64,000 nt of DNA, taken from Echinarachnius parma. Taxonomy: Eukaryota; Echinodermata; Echinoidea; Clypeasteroida; Echinarachniidae. The notes under the pieces were generated by a model. That model was not told the origin of the DNA, did no database searches, and saw only the letters and a list, made by a program, of their open reading frames with translations. This document shows positions 47,810 to 60,090 of the stretch, one piece after another (position 1 is the stretch's first letter; each line of letters opens with the position of its first letter). The translations under genes and the position numbers were made by a program. Location: assembly GCA_037951105.1 (NCBI GenBank), contig JBAMJV010002931.1, positions 92,365 to 156,364 of the forward strand, in the 5' to 3' direction.

Positions 47810-49437
47810 GGTACTAGCGTAAATAGATTGAATTCTGTGATGCAAGTCTATTGTATACATACAATATGCTGATGTGGTACACACAATAAAATGAAGCAGT
47901 ATTATCCAACCAAACTAAAATTTACTTCAGTTTGATAATAATGCTTCATCAGACTGATTTTATTTTGTGTACATAGGAACTCAAACACGTGGACATTACA
48001 TATACCCTGCTGTGGTACAGACAGACATAAACAGTAGTCTCCACTTAATTAGGTAGGCTTTTGCAAGGTGTATTTTAACCCTTAACACAGGTGTACCCGA
48101 TTAAGTGGTGAAAATGTCCTTAAGAAACATAAGACATGTTTGTCCATGTCCTACTTATTTAACTGGTGTACAAATTACACCCCATTTATAGGCGGAGACG
48201 ACTGTTATCCTTTAGAGTCAAAATTGGTAAGAAGGGCTTGTACCATCCCCACCCCCTCCTTACGATAAACTTACTCCTGCATTGTACACTTTCTTTAAGG
48301 ACTTCAAGCTCAAGTTAGAATACCGATAGTCCTGGCCCCGTTTCATAACACTTTTGCAATTGGATGCTGATTGGCTGTTGCCATAGTAGTTACAATAATT
48401 GGACATGTACAACGATTGCAATAGTTTTATGACACAGGGCACTACCACAGTCCTTTTTTCTAAGGACTACCGGTACCCAAGAAAGAAGGATACCGTCCCT
48501 TTTAAGACTATCCACTCCCTCCCTTTCTTACATGGTGCTACCACAAGCTAACTGTGTATCTACCTCACCATGGAAACCAATATAAGCAACACCTGAGGTT
48601 TGATGTTATCATCTCAAGTTCAAGTTCAATATAACATTTAGTTCCAAATCTTTTCAATAACATACAATGTACATTGACAAAATTTGCAACAATATAATTG
48701 GAGGTGAACAACTCTGAAAGCACAGCTTGAAACGAGAGCACCTATTTAAAAAACATTATCAAAAACCTTATAGGTAAAAACTGGGTAACAGACAAAACAT
48801 CATGAAAGGACTAGACGTATAAACAAGAGAACAAAGGCTAAGCAGCCAGAAGAAAACAGGAGGAAAGAAGGACAGGCACAAGACAAAAGAAAAAGACAAC
48901 AAGGCAACAATACAATGCATACATCAATAAGAATAATCTCTTTCACATCAGCATAATGTACAATAGCATTTGCATCATAGTTTGAGAAAATTCACATGTG
49001 ATATTTATTTCATGAAATCATGTATTTAACAGATACATGTATGTGTAGTTTGTATTAAAGAAGTCTGAAATTATGTATATGTTATGGTTACCATGTTGTG
49101 TCCAAAATTCCATTGTATATTTAATTTTTCTTTTCTTCATTAACTACTTGTCTTATGTCAGTATCTGTACATCAACACTTTAGATGTGATGAATATACGT
49201 TTTTGCCATTTTGCATACATCACATAGATCTGTCAAGATGGTTCTATGAAGTTTCGAGTTTTGACCTAGCAAAAAATGTACTAACCCTAGAATGCCAAAT
49301 TATATGCACATTTATCTTGTTTTTGTTTGTTTTAAATGTTGATCTTTTGAAAAGGTTAACATCAAAATACCCAAGTCACTCATTTATTTTAAAATAAATT
49401 GTTTCTTTCAGAGAGGATACAATTTACATTTCTGCAT
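47810..49437. other. Intergenic region between uricase and DHPS (left part)
   Basis: No exon found. Contains a relative of the GGCCCCGTT... palindromic MITE at 48338-48445. The right part to 55.2 kb is mostly AT-rich with the elements listed. Confidence 0.5.
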
Positions 49438-49441
49438 TTAA

Positions 49442-49819
49442 AGGGATCTAGTAACTTTGTTGACATGTGCAAAAAGTGATGCATGGTTGATGCAATATAT
49501 ATTGTTGTTATCTCATATGTCCACAGGGTATTGTGTGAAAATTTCAAGTCAAATGGACATTGTATGGCCAAGTAATGAGCGAAAATGCAAAGTGATATTC
49601 AGTAACTCACTGCACTCACTTTGTACACAGAAGAAAAACTCGCCCGGAGTTTTTCTTATCTGAATACTTTAATCATACATATCTTTGTAACGAAAGGGAA
49701 ATTTGAAAAACCGAAACCTGTCCCGTGATTTTATTGTTAATACGAATACAACAAGATATAAGGGAAACGCTAGAATTAGAATTTTATTTTGAGGATTTGG
49801 ACAATGTTACTAAGTCCCT
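49442..49819. mobile_element. TTAA-flanked MITE (family T3)
   Basis: TTAA on both sides; ends AGGGATCTAGTAAC and, inverted, GTTACTAAGTCCCT. A partial relative begins at 34130 (AAAGGGATCTAGTATTTGTT). Confidence 0.75.
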
Positions 49820-49823
49820 TTAA

Positions 49824-51950
49824 GTATAATTTTTCATTCATACACACTTGTACATGTACATGTATATACTAATATTTATCGTAGACATTCAATTAGTGTA
49901 ATCAAATTAACTTCTTTTGTGCTGACAAAAGAAGATTTGCAATTTCGAAAAATGCAACAAAAAAAACCCAAACTCTACATGTATGTGTACTTTATATTTG
50001 TATATTGTTCAACTTCAAGTTGAAATTTTCTCACATCTCTATTGCATATTCAAATTATCATGAAGAAAATATGTTTAAATTCCTGTTTTTATATTTCTTT
50101 TGGAATTTCTTGCCCTGGCAAATCTGTTCGATATAATTATTTCAAAAAGTAACTTTCCATGTCCGTAAAATGACCACATAGTTTGAATAAGATTTTCCAT
50201 GTAATGTATTTGGTGTGTAAAGTTATTTATTAAAGGGCATTTCATGGATTACCACTTAGCAGGCTTCTTCAAATTATTTTAACAGTTTCCAGTATTTTTT
50301 TTTGTTATCATTGACTTTTGATTTCAACAAGGATTGAAATTATTCAGATAAAATCTGTTATGTTAAGATTATCTTTAATGTATACGTAACGTAGCTCTAT
50401 CTTAAAATCATGTTTCGACTTTTATGTAGTGTAATTTAATCATGACATGTTCTTTATATGTACATGAATATTGGTGCCTGAATTATTTGAAAAAGTACAT
50501 TTATATTTGTTCGTAAATAAATTATTTTCATGTTGCGAAATAAACACACACAATTATTTATGAAACAGATTTCAACAGATTACCAGTACATGAAATGATG
50601 TATTTTCAAATTGTAGATGTTATTTCTTAAAACTTATCTTTTATTATTTTAGAGTATCTATATTTTTTATTTTGAATCCATCTGTTGAATAATTTTACAG
50701 TCTTAGGATGTTACATAATTTATGTAAAGATGCAACAAAAATAACTTTACATTTTGTTTGGAAGCTATAAAGAATATCAAAGTTTATGAATACACTATCC
50801 GGACAAACTTACTTGTGTATGGAGCGACGTTTCAAAGATTTGACAACCAGCTTCATCTGGAAACCAGCCAAAGGTACATTTCATGAATTATATTTAATAT
50901 AAAACTAAATTATTTTATATTTACTCGTGATTCATGTAGACTTTAATCAGTATTTTGAATTAATCATGTTTTACTGTTAATAACCTCAGGTACATGTACT
51001 ACTGTAAACTGTTTAAGAGATTATGAAAATTATTATGGAATAAAGAACCAAGTTCTGCAATCATGATGGAAGTTATTTTTGAGTTTTCAATCTTTATTTG
51101 TGTATACTGCATAGTTGTCCATAAACCGTGAAACTCACAGCAGTTGAATAGTGAATATCAATTCTGGTTCCTTTTTCTTTTTTAATAAATAGTCTGCAAA
51201 TGAAGCATACAAACAAAATACATAATAAAATTAAATGTCTCTGTCTCAAGCTATATGCTGAATAGGAATGCTCATGCATGCACAAACTGTTAATTTTGCA
51301 CTTCCCAAATACCCTCACACATACACACTTCCTACACCCAGACTGAGAGTCAAATAACAAATGTGAACAACAAAGCTCCACCTCTTTTTGCAAGGTCTCA
51401 TTTTGCTATTTTGCTTGACCTAACAAAATGCACAGGTGGAGCTTATTTATTCACAATTTTCAAATCCGAGATTCAAATAATAAAATGGCATCATCCATAC
51501 TAAATGCGACTTTGGATGATAATCCTCCCTTGCTTTATACGGGTCCAATGTTGGAAATATAAGCATGCTATTCTGTTTGCATGTATGAATGTAGGGAAAT
51601 TTCACCTTTAATAAACTTCAACACAGAATTATCTTTCTTCCAAGTAACAGATATGTATCTAGAATATTTTAATAACATTTTATTGAAGTACTGCAATAAG
51701 TACATAGCAGTACATTCACGAACACACTCGCACAAACATTCACCTACAATCTACAATCTAAGACAAAATGAAATTTATGAACAGTAAAATTGTATTTGTA
51801 CTGATGCACATATTTTTTTACATGCAGAATAATATTTACCCTCTTTACTCCATAATAAACCTCAGTGTTCATAATCATAAGTTCCCATATGTATGTTGGC
51901 ATGATTATACATAAAAATTTAAAAGACGCTCACCTTTGTATTAGCTTTGG
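49824..51950. other. AT-rich intergenic stretch
   Basis: No supported gene, RNA or bounded repeat. Confidence 0.4.
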
Positions 51951-52811
51951 CAACGCTAGAAATTAACTTTTTTTTGTTGGTGGCCCGGTCGGGCCAGTAA
52001 AATTAGTATTTTTCCAAATTTGGTGGCCTGAAACCAAAATCTACTGGCCCGAAAAAAATAAGGAAAAACAAAAGAAAAAATTATACAATAACCATACTGA
52101 TAGTTTCAGGGTACTCTAGGCAATACTTGTTTTCATTCCCCTTTGTTTCATTGTAAGATCATTAAATAAGCATGAATTAGGATGAATGTGTGTGTTTCAT
52201 GTCTTTTTATTCATTGTCTTCATCAAAAAATCAAAGCGATTGAATACACACGAGTGACAATTACACTTCCACTTTGGAATGCTTAAATTCCACTGGTCTA
52301 GCATTCATCAACATACATTTTCTCACGTAAAAAAATAGTTTTTCGTACAAAAATTGCACATTTATTGTAGTTGTACATTGAGTAGAAACATATGAATATT
52401 CATGAGCAGCATATAATATTTATGATGCTCATTAGATATGCAAAATATGCAAATAACTGAAATTACTAATAACGATTTTTAATATGAACTGGTTAGACAA
52501 ATGAGTATGGCTGCTCAAGAATGTATGAATATTCATTAACAGCAGTATTACTTGCTCAATTTACTTGAAACTTTTTAACTAACCAATATTTTGTATGTGA
52601 GAAAAAGGTATAACTTGCTAAATGCTACACTTAATAGCAAGCTCTTGTCAAGACATAGACATGACTAAACATGACTAGTGACTATTTTTTTTTTTTTATT
52701 TATTTTTTTTTTTGTGCTGGCCCAGTCGGGCCACCAAATATTTTTTTTACTGGCCCGGCGGCCATTTCTAGTGGCCCCGGGCCATCGGGCCTATGCTAAT
52801 TTCGAGGGTTG
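51951..52811. mobile_element. Element I-1: TIR element with GGCCCG..GGGCCACCAAAT words, 7-bp duplication
   Basis: Target duplication GCTTTGG (51944-51950 and 52812-52818). Ends CAACGCTAGAAATTAAC and, inverted, CAACCCTCGAAATTAGC. Words TGGTGGCCCGGTCGGGCCAG, CTACTGGCCCG, CTGGCCCAGTCGGGCCACCA and TACTGGCCCGGCGGCC are clustered near both ends. Confidence 0.82.
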
Positions 52812-53083
52812 GCTTTGGGTATATGTCATAAAGTGTAAAAAAAAGAATGCATAAATAATTAAAAAGTATTATATGTTTAGGACAAAAACATGTTACATTA
52901 CTCATAATACATAAATATTGCAATATTGCTTCATCACATATTAAAGTGATCCATTAACATCATAATTTTTTCTTCTTCGAAAGTGATTGTTGAGACTAAT
53001 CATACTAAATCGTATCACTATTAGGTTCTTCTGAATTGATGTGTGATAGTTTCAACGAAAAAGAACAGTGTTTACCTAGTGAA

Positions 53084-53183
53084 AAAAAGGTGAAAATTGA
53101 TGACAGAAGTTATCACCTACTGTGCATTGATTTTTAACTGCAATAAAAAGGCATTGCGGAATGCTTTAAATTCAATCATAAAT
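53084..53183. other. Spacer between elements I-1 and I-2
   Basis: Ordinary AT-rich sequence; its last 7 bases (CATAAAT) are the target duplication of I-2. Confidence 0.5.
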
Positions 53184-53423
53184 CAGTGCTAGAATTTAGC
53201 ACAGGCCCGCTGGCCTGGGGCCACTAAAAATTTGCTCCGGGCCACCAAATTTCATCGATCCTAAATTCTACTGGCCCATTCGGGCAACCAAATTTAACAG
53301 TATGTGTTATGTTTTTCTTTGTTTGGGGCCACAGGTTTAGGTTGCGGGCCACTGAAAGTTGAACAATCTTGTTTTTACTTGCCCGACTGGGCCACAAGGC
53401 AAAAAGTTTAATTTCTAGCATTG
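53184..53423. mobile_element. Element I-2: short relative of I-1, 7-bp duplication
   Basis: Target duplication CATAAAT (53177-53183 and 53424-53430). Ends CAGTGCTAGAATTTAGC and, inverted, CAATGCTAGAAATTAAAC. Words GGGCCACCAAATTT, CTACTGGCCCATTCGGGC and CCCGACTGGGCCAC within only 240 bases. Confidence 0.85.
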
Positions 53424-53738
53424 CATAAATATCTCCATAATATGAGAGACATTTGGAAAATCAAAACCCATTTCATTTTACTGTTACCATAAGCCAAGCA
53501 ACAAGGTAAAAAGGAAATGTGGAAGCTCAAAGTGATTTTGATTGTATTTGAAAAAGTTAATGGATCACTTTAGCATACATTTAAAAATATTTCAATCCCT
53601 TCAAAAGAGTTTGTTTTTCAAGTTCAGACACAACAATGCCTCTTCTCCATAAAGGCCAGATTTATTTATAAATTACACAATACTAAAAAGTCCTCTACAA
53701 ATTAAACCAATTCTGAGTAAAGAATAAGATGGTTTTAA

Positions 53739-54293
53739 AGGGAAAGTTGAGTTTTGGTAGAGAGGGCGCTAGACTACTTAATTGGTTTGTGAGGTAATGA
53801 AAAACTGAGTGTAAAATTTGAAAGAGCATAATATTTAAACAATAAAATCATCTTTGTTTGATCAAAATCGGTTCAGAAACGGCTGAAATATCCATAAATA
53901 TAACAATTTGTAATAAACCCGGGCCCCGGGTTTATTAGAGAATTTTGAACCAGCCGTTAAAAATTCAAAAAAATGCTTCCTCTTTTCAAAAAAGTTACAA
54001 AATAGGTATTTAAATAGTTGTTGGTTATTTCTCTATCTAATCACTATTTCAACAAAGCATCACATGCACAATATTTTATTCAAAATGGTTGAAACCGATG
54101 AGTGTTTAGAGAGCGCCCTCTTACGTTTTAACGGCTCTTTTTGAATGATAACATGATCTTTACTACGTCATTTGTAATTTTGTGTTCCTTTCTAGTTATA
54201 ACTATTAGTTTGTAATGTAATGATGCAGGTTTTGGTTACTAAAATTCAGTTTCACTAAAACTGTACTCTCCTTACCAGAACTCAACTATCCCT
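53739..54293. mobile_element. T1 MITE, copy 3
   Basis: TTAA on both sides; ends AGGGAAAGTTGAGTTTTGGT and, inverted, CCAGAACTCAACTATCCCT; the family block AGAGAGGGCGCTAG is near the left end. Confidence 0.8.
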
Positions 54294-55416
54294 TTAAATG
54301 TGAAAACCTATAAAAAACATTTTTACTAATTTGAGATAATTGCTGAAAAAATGAAAATAATAAGGAAATATAAAGAAATGCAATATCATTCTACAATGCA
54401 TAACTTCCAATAAAATATAATTGCAGTCTCATTCATTTGTCCTTTCAAAAGCTCAGACTATAGATCACATTTCTGGAAAATAATGTCTTTAAAATGCAGT
54501 ATGACTTGATATGAGTAAAAGACTTCTCTTCTGATAACTGAATTGGTACTTGACTTATTCAAGACGATTAGAGATTTGGATATTGAAACACATCCAAAAA
54601 ATTGACCGGACATAAGATATCTTAGACACCTTCTCTCAACAGGTTTCAGAAAAACCCAATCATTATCCTAATTCAACTACAGTCAAACCTGTATAGAGTG
54701 CCCACCTAAGGAAACAAGAAAAGTGGCCACTTTAGAAAGGTGACCACTCTATGCAGGTTCCGTAACATCCATTTGTCTCTGCAAGTGCTAGTGTCAATGT
54801 GCAGACCATTTGCAGACCAAAGTTGGGCTTGCGCTAGATCTTGGCCTAGGGGCTTGAGACCAAGGTTATTAGAATCATTGGCCATAATTCGAATCAGTGG
54901 CACAACTTCAGTCCGGGCTAACACAACAGAAAGATATTACTAGCAACTTGTTAAACTGTTGGTCACACCTGTGGAATTCACTAGATGGATGTTATGTGCC
55001 ACCGGATATATTCTTATTGTTTCTGTTGATTATCCAATAAATCCCTTTAGTTCTGCTAGGCATCAGGACAAAGGATCGCTCGTCATTCCAGTCATAACTT
55101 GTCACCAGAAACATAATGTCCTGGATGACCTATGTCGTTTTTTATACCCAAACTAAAGTTGAGCCACTGATGAGAATTCTGGCCATGATTAGCTCAAACC
55201 TGTCCTCCTTCGGCAGAAAGACCCAGCGAGCAATATACATCATACATGTTATTTCTGTTGTTTAAAAACAACTTGAGTTGGTCTTTAACTATACTGGTCC
55301 AATTTCCCGATTCTTCTTGCGACATTCTCTGCTTTTTGTCGCAAGCTCATCTTTCTTTTCTACTTTCAATGCAGACAGTGAATATTTCTCTCCGTCTATT
55401 AACAACTGTGGCTACA

Positions 55417-55475
55417 CTGTTCCATTTTCTTCTTTTGATATTCTCCTCTTCTTAGCTTCTTGTTTGTCACGTTCG
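55417..55475 (-). pseudogene. Partial copy of DHPS last exon
   Basis: ACTGTTCCATTTTCTTCTTT...CTCTTCTTAGCTTCTTGTTT repeats the 3' end of the true last exon (55590-55640) with substitutions, about 170 bases farther downstream in gene direction. Weaker repetition continues to 55560. Confidence 0.7.
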
Positions 55476-55589
55476 TCTGATTCCTAGATTCTTCTTTCCA
55501 CATTCACTACTTCATCCGTGCCAATGACTCCATTCAGCAGGTTAACGCAGGCAGCTAATATTTAATTTTGTCCATTTAATAAACTGTTG

Positions 55590-55736
55590 CTAAACTGTTC
55601 CATTATCTTCTTTCGATATTCTCCTTTTCTTAGCTTCTTGTTCATCATCTTTGTCATCTTCTTTCAGCGGATGAATGCAGCGAGCAAATGTCTCTGCTAC
55701 TATGAGAGGAAAGAGCATGGTGGCTTCTCCGTACAC
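55590..55736 (-). CDS. DHPS: DHPS last exon
   Basis: After ttctag: VYGEATMLFPLIVAETFARC, the conserved final helix. Then a charged tail containing EDDKDDEQEAKKRRISKED and stop. Vertebrate enzymes end soon after the helix, so this tail of roughly 25 residues, with an AKKRR basic cluster, is an extension. Stop TAG at 55590-55592. Confidence 0.9.
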   Translation of the reverse strand: MYGEATMLFPLIVAETFARCIHPLKEDDKDDEQEAKKRRISKEDNGTV

Positions 55737-56169
55737 CTAGAAATAAAGGAAAGGGAAAAATTTGCTATATGTTATAGGCATTTGAATAATCTACTCAAGA
55801 TTTCTGCATTTTATTGATATGGCCTTTGTCTGAGTAATGTCTGGCCTGCAATAAAAACAATAATGTGAGATACAGAGAGATACAATTCAATGAAATTGCA
55901 GAAAAACTGACAAACTTCACACAAATAAACTCATTTCATTATATTCAAATATAATGTACATAATTTCCACTGTTGCAAATCTGCAGAATGTTTTTTGTTC
56001 AAGAGGGAATGAATGAATAGATCATCCCTCCTGAACAAAAGAAACCGCCCAGCTCTGACACACACAAAAAAAGTTACTAGTTATTTGTGAACATGTTGGC
56101 AGTTGTGATTGTTAACCGTCTGTCTGTCCGTTCGTTCGTTCATTCATTTATTGCACACAGATTTTAATG

Positions 56170-56450
56170 CTATCTATCTATCTATCTATCTATCTATATC
56201 TGTCTGTCTGTATGTTTGTCTGTCTATCTGCCTATCTGTTGTCTATTTGTCTGTCTATCTGCCTGTCTGTCTATATGACTGTCTGTTTGTCTATCTGTCT
56301 ATATATCTATCCGTCTGTCTGTCTATCTGTCTGTCTATGTCTATATATCTGTCTATATGTCTATCTATCTGTCTATCTATCTATCCATCCATCTATCTAT
56401 TTATCTATCTGTTTGACTGTCTATTTGTCTGTCTATCTGTCTATTTTGAT
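56170..56450. repeat. (TCTG/TCTA)n microsatellite
   Basis: Tetranucleotide array of TCTG, TCTA and variants; frames across it are artefacts. A second array spans 56560-56690 and a third 56770-56800, interleaved with copies of DHPS exon 9. Confidence 0.95.
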
Positions 56451-56559
56451 GACATGATGGCCTACTTTGACCGGGCTTGCGGTCATCTTGATCTTTCCCC
56501 ATCGTCCGGCCTGGCACCAGCATCACAGCCATCAAACTCTTGAGTGGTGTTGAGAAACA
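56447..56559 (-). pseudogene. Partial copy of DHPS SWGKIK exon (copy 1)
   Basis: Repeats GACCGGGCTTGCGGTCATCT, then lacks 12 bases (the gagatggcttcg of the true exon, around SWG) and continues to TTGAGAAACA. Flanked by TCTG arrays. Confidence 0.85.
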
Positions 56560-56696
56560 TATGTCTGTCTGTTTGTATATATGTCTGTCTATCTATCTGT
56601 CTGTCATTCTGTCTTTCTGTATGTCTATCTGTCTGTTTTTCTGTCTGTATGTCTATCTGTCTGTTCTTTTTTGTCTGTCTGTCTGTCTATCCAACG

Positions 56697-56750
56697 ATCT
56701 TTGATGACCTACCTTGATCGGACTTGCATCACACCCATCAAACTCTTGAG
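56697..56750 (-). pseudogene. Partial copy of DHPS SWGKIK exon (copy 2)
   Basis: GATGACCTACCTTGATCGGA then jumps to CATCACACCCATCAAACTCT, so the middle of the exon is deleted. Confidence 0.8.
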
Positions 56751-56831
56751 CTATTTGCTTTATTCATATATGTATCTGTCTGTCTGTCTATCTGTCTATA
56801 TTTGATGACCATTGATGACAGGATGACCTAC

Positions 56832-56957
56832 CTTGACCGGGCTTGCGGTCATCTTGATCTTTCCCCATGAGATGGCTTCGTCCGGCCTGGCTCCAGCATC
56901 ACACCCATCAAACTCTTGAGCGGTGTTGAGAAACACACAGAAGTCTGCTCCATTCCT
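56832..56957 (-). CDS. DHPS: DHPS exon with catalytic lysine (SWGKIK)
   Basis: Acceptor catttccag, 42 codons: [42 protein letters not shown], donor gtaggt. The Lys of SWGKI forms the enzyme-aminobutyl imine in the family; DAGARPDEA is the spermidine/NAD-site loop. Confidence 0.93.
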
Positions 56958-57105
56958 CTGGAAATGACAAACAAAATATTCACGCTGTAAATCTTTTATA
57001 CCAGACAAGGACATTTGGCTTCACAAACTGCGATTAGATTCTACCATATGCCTAACAAACTTATTGTTGTAAATTGGTACTTGGCAGGAATTAATTCCTT
57101 GAAAT

Positions 57106-57180
57106 GCTCCAGTACATCAAACTCTTGAGCAGGGTTGAGAAACACACAGATGCCTGCTATATTCCTCTGAATTTACAGGA
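57106..57180 (-). pseudogene. Partial copy of DHPS SWGKIK exon (copy 3)
   Basis: CATCAAACTCTTGAGCAGGG and GTTGAGAAACACACAGATGC continue to a decayed splice acceptor, covering only the 5' part of the exon in gene direction. Confidence 0.75.
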
Positions 57181-57334
57181 ACAAAGAGACACAAATGTTA
57201 GTGATGTAAATCTTTAATTCCAATAGGACAATATAGTTTAGAAAACCTGCAATCAAATAGTTCCATATGCCTAACGAATGGTCAAACCTGCTCAAACAAT
57301 CACCCACCTGTGTAGGCCACGTACGAGAGATTTG

Positions 57335-57900
57335 AGATTAATGTCTAGATATAAATCTTTGTAAAACACCCCCTTGGTTTGGCATTATCAGAACAATTAC
57401 CATTAGATTTGCATTGCATATATGTGATGTTTGACGAGTCCTCCACGCAGAATGTAGCCCACTTATGAGAGATTTAAGATTAATGTCTAGATATAGACCC
57501 CCTTGGTTTGGCATTATTATCAGAACAATTACCATTAGATTTGCATTGCATATGTGATGTTTGACGAGACCTCCACCCAGAATGTAGGCCACTACATTTA
57601 AGATTAATGTCTAGATATAGACCCCCTTGGTTTGGCATTATTATCAGAACAATTACCATTAGATTTGCATTGCATATGTGATGTTTGACGAGACCTCCAC
57701 CCAGAATGTAGGCCACTACATTTAAGATTAATGTCTAGATATAGACCCCCTTGGTTTGGTATTATTATCAGAACAATTACCATTAGATTTGCATTGCATA
57801 TGTGATGTTTGACGAGACCTCCACCCAGAATGTAGGCCACGTATGAGAGATTTGAGATTAATGTCTAGATATAAACCTTTGTGAAACACCCCATTGGTTT
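57335..57900 (-). repeat. Tandem array of DHPS exon 3'-ends (4 units, ~124 bp)
   Basis: Four units, each holding the last ~51 coding bases of the exon at 58010-58113 plus its GT donor and ~70 intron bases. Exon parts lie at about 57401-57456, 57533-57585, 57657-57709 and 57781-57833; the last three are exactly 124 bases apart. Those three encode [17 protein letters not shown] as the true exon does, with only three third-position differences. Confidence 0.9.
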
Positions 57901-58009
57901 AGCATTATTATCATAGCCAAGGTAATAAAGCTCCGAGTGCTTTGAGACTTAACTGTAATAAAGCGTTTTTAATAAAAATGGACAATTAGAATGATTATAT
58001 AACAATTAC

Positions 58010-58113
58010 CATTAGATTTGCGTTGCATATGTGATGTTTGACGAGGCCGCCACCCAGAATGATCATCCCCGTGTTAAGTGCATACACTGCCTGGTTGTTC
58101 ATCCTCCGCACAT
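58010..58113 (-). CDS. DHPS: DHPS exon with [13 protein letters not shown]
   Basis: After ggcatcag: [35 protein letters not shown], donor gtaatt. The His-His block lies at the spermidine/NAD site in the family. Confidence 0.93.
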
Positions 58114-58714
58114 CTGATGCCAAATGGAAAGCGAAACAAAAATATAATAAATAATAATAATAATAATAACTAACTTTTTCATTGACACATATATATGAAA
58201 AATGTATATGAATATTGACTTTGACAGTAGAATCTTCCTATTTACATTTCATGAGAAATAGTAAATACAGCATATATTGTATTCCCAATACACACTGGGT
58301 CTTATGCATTTAACAATAATACACTAGGCCTAGGGGTTAAAAAAAAAAAGTGGAAAAAAAAAGAAGTTTAAATAAACTATGTCACTCAAGATAAATATAA
58401 CTCTGTATCAAAACAGTGCCAAATCTGATAATTTAGTATAATATAGTGCCCAACTTCTCAAAGTTGCTCATATTTGAACAATTTAATCTCACACACCACC
58501 ACCCCCCCAAAAAACAAAAACAAAACAAAACAAAACAAAACAAAACAACAACAAAACAAAAGATATCCATTTTAAACGTTTGATCACAATACAAATATTT
58601 ACCTCCAAGTTTTGTGGCTGTCATGAATTACCAATACAGATGAACTTTCATACTAACAACAAAACAAACAAACACACACACAAAATACAAAATAGAATGC
58701 TGAACATACAGTAC

Positions 58715-58820
58715 CTTCAATAATGTCTAGCCGAAGACCAGGATTTTTGTAGGAATGGAAATACAGGATGTCGCCTAGGGAACCATCTGTCAGCCCAGGA
58801 CTGAACACAGGGATGTTATT
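58715..58820 (-). CDS. DHPS: DHPS exon with [11 protein letters not shown]
   Basis: After tttgacag: [35 protein letters not shown], phase 1 donor gtactg. TDGSLGD contacts NAD in the family. Confidence 0.93.
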
Positions 58821-59100
58821 CTGTCAAACAAAGATTAGATGTAAATGAGGCATTTATATAATTTTATTTAGCTTAATACTAATAATCTAATTGCGTATTA
58901 GGTATTTTTTCATTAGTTCATAATCCGGTTGTAGATGAAAGAAAATTGGTTTTCGTTTGTCATCTTCAGAATATTAAAAATAAAGCTTATCAGTAAATAC
59001 ATACAATCTTAAGTACTCTCTTTTAGAGCATTCAATTTGTATTCATCAAAACTAGTTATAAATCAATAAACAACAATGCTGTAAAGATCATATTACTTAC

Positions 59101-59187
59101 TTTGTAAGCCCAGTAGTACACTGATTCAGGATTATCAATCTCTTTACCAAGTCTTGTGATCATTTTGGATGGTGTCCAATTGATCCC
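59101..59187 (-). CDS. DHPS: DHPS exon GINWTPSKM
   Basis: After ttcttttag: [29 protein letters not shown], donor gtaagt. Twenty-nine codons. Confidence 0.93.
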
Positions 59188-59319
59188 CTAAAAGAAATGA
59201 GAATTAAAAGCAAATGTGAAGAAAAAAAATGTATTAATGAGTGATGAATGTCAGATATATACAATAAAATAAAAAAATACAACATGTTGCAGAGTAAAAT
59301 TAATAGGAGTATCAACATG

Positions 59320-59560
59320 ACACAAGATATGCAGGGTGACCCCAGGAAAAAAATTACTAATTCCGGCCTCCAGACATACAGTCCTTTTTTAGGACTCTCC
59401 TAGAAAGAATACCAAGTCCTTTTCAGGACTACAACAACAGTTGTTTCTAGGACTACCAACAGTCCTTTCTAGGACTACCACAGTCCTTTTCAGGACTCAC
59501 CAATCCTCCCCTCTCACATGGTGCAACCGCAAACCACGCGTATGATCAATTATTAGTTCT
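59320..59560. repeat. Tandem 'CCTTT(T/C)AGGACT' repeats in DHPS intron
   Basis: AGTCCTTTTTTAGGACT, AGTCCTTTTCAGGACT and AGTCCTTTCTAGGACT recur at 59380-59500 with ACTACCA spacers. A relative is at 48448-48530. Confidence 0.6.
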
Positions 59561-59962
59561 ACATAGATAGACAGATGATTATACTACTTCTGCCATTGAC
59601 GGGTGAAAATATAACTGGCTGATTGAAATCAATGTGGACAAAATGTTGCAGAGCAATAATAAATAGGATATCAACATGAGACAGGCAGGGTAACCACAGA
59701 AATTTAACTAGTTCCAGCCTCCAAATATACTGATACTATCAATACTAAACCATTCAAATTGGGAATGAAGGCTTTTAGCCATATTTATTGTGTACATTTT
59801 TTCGATCCCCTGCATTCCAGTAGTTTGCAATTTTCTCATTTGATATAACTCTACTGAATAATTTATTTGCAGAATGAAATAATGATATAAATTATAATTA
59901 GAGAGATAGTAGGTACATGTATGTTGCTAGATAGTAGGAAGTATGATAGATATGTTGCCTAC

Positions 59963-60090
59963 CTCTGTATTCTGTTCTAACAGCATCTGGTCCAGAATGG
60001 GCATGAGCCAGTCCTCAAACTTGCAGTAGTTGTCGTTGGGAACGAGCAGGTTGCCAATCCGGTTGATTCCCTTTGGCCTCAGCTCGCGAC
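59963..60090 (-). CDS. DHPS: DHPS exon [19 protein letters not shown]
   Basis: After tttgaag the split Gly is restored, then [42 protein letters not shown], donor gtaggc. All phases fit. Confidence 0.93.

Noticed and set aside
56109..56805. Open frames of Leu-Ser-Ile-Cys repeats
   Set aside because: Produced by TCTG/TCTA arrays; the non-repeat part is a minus-strand DHPS exon copy.
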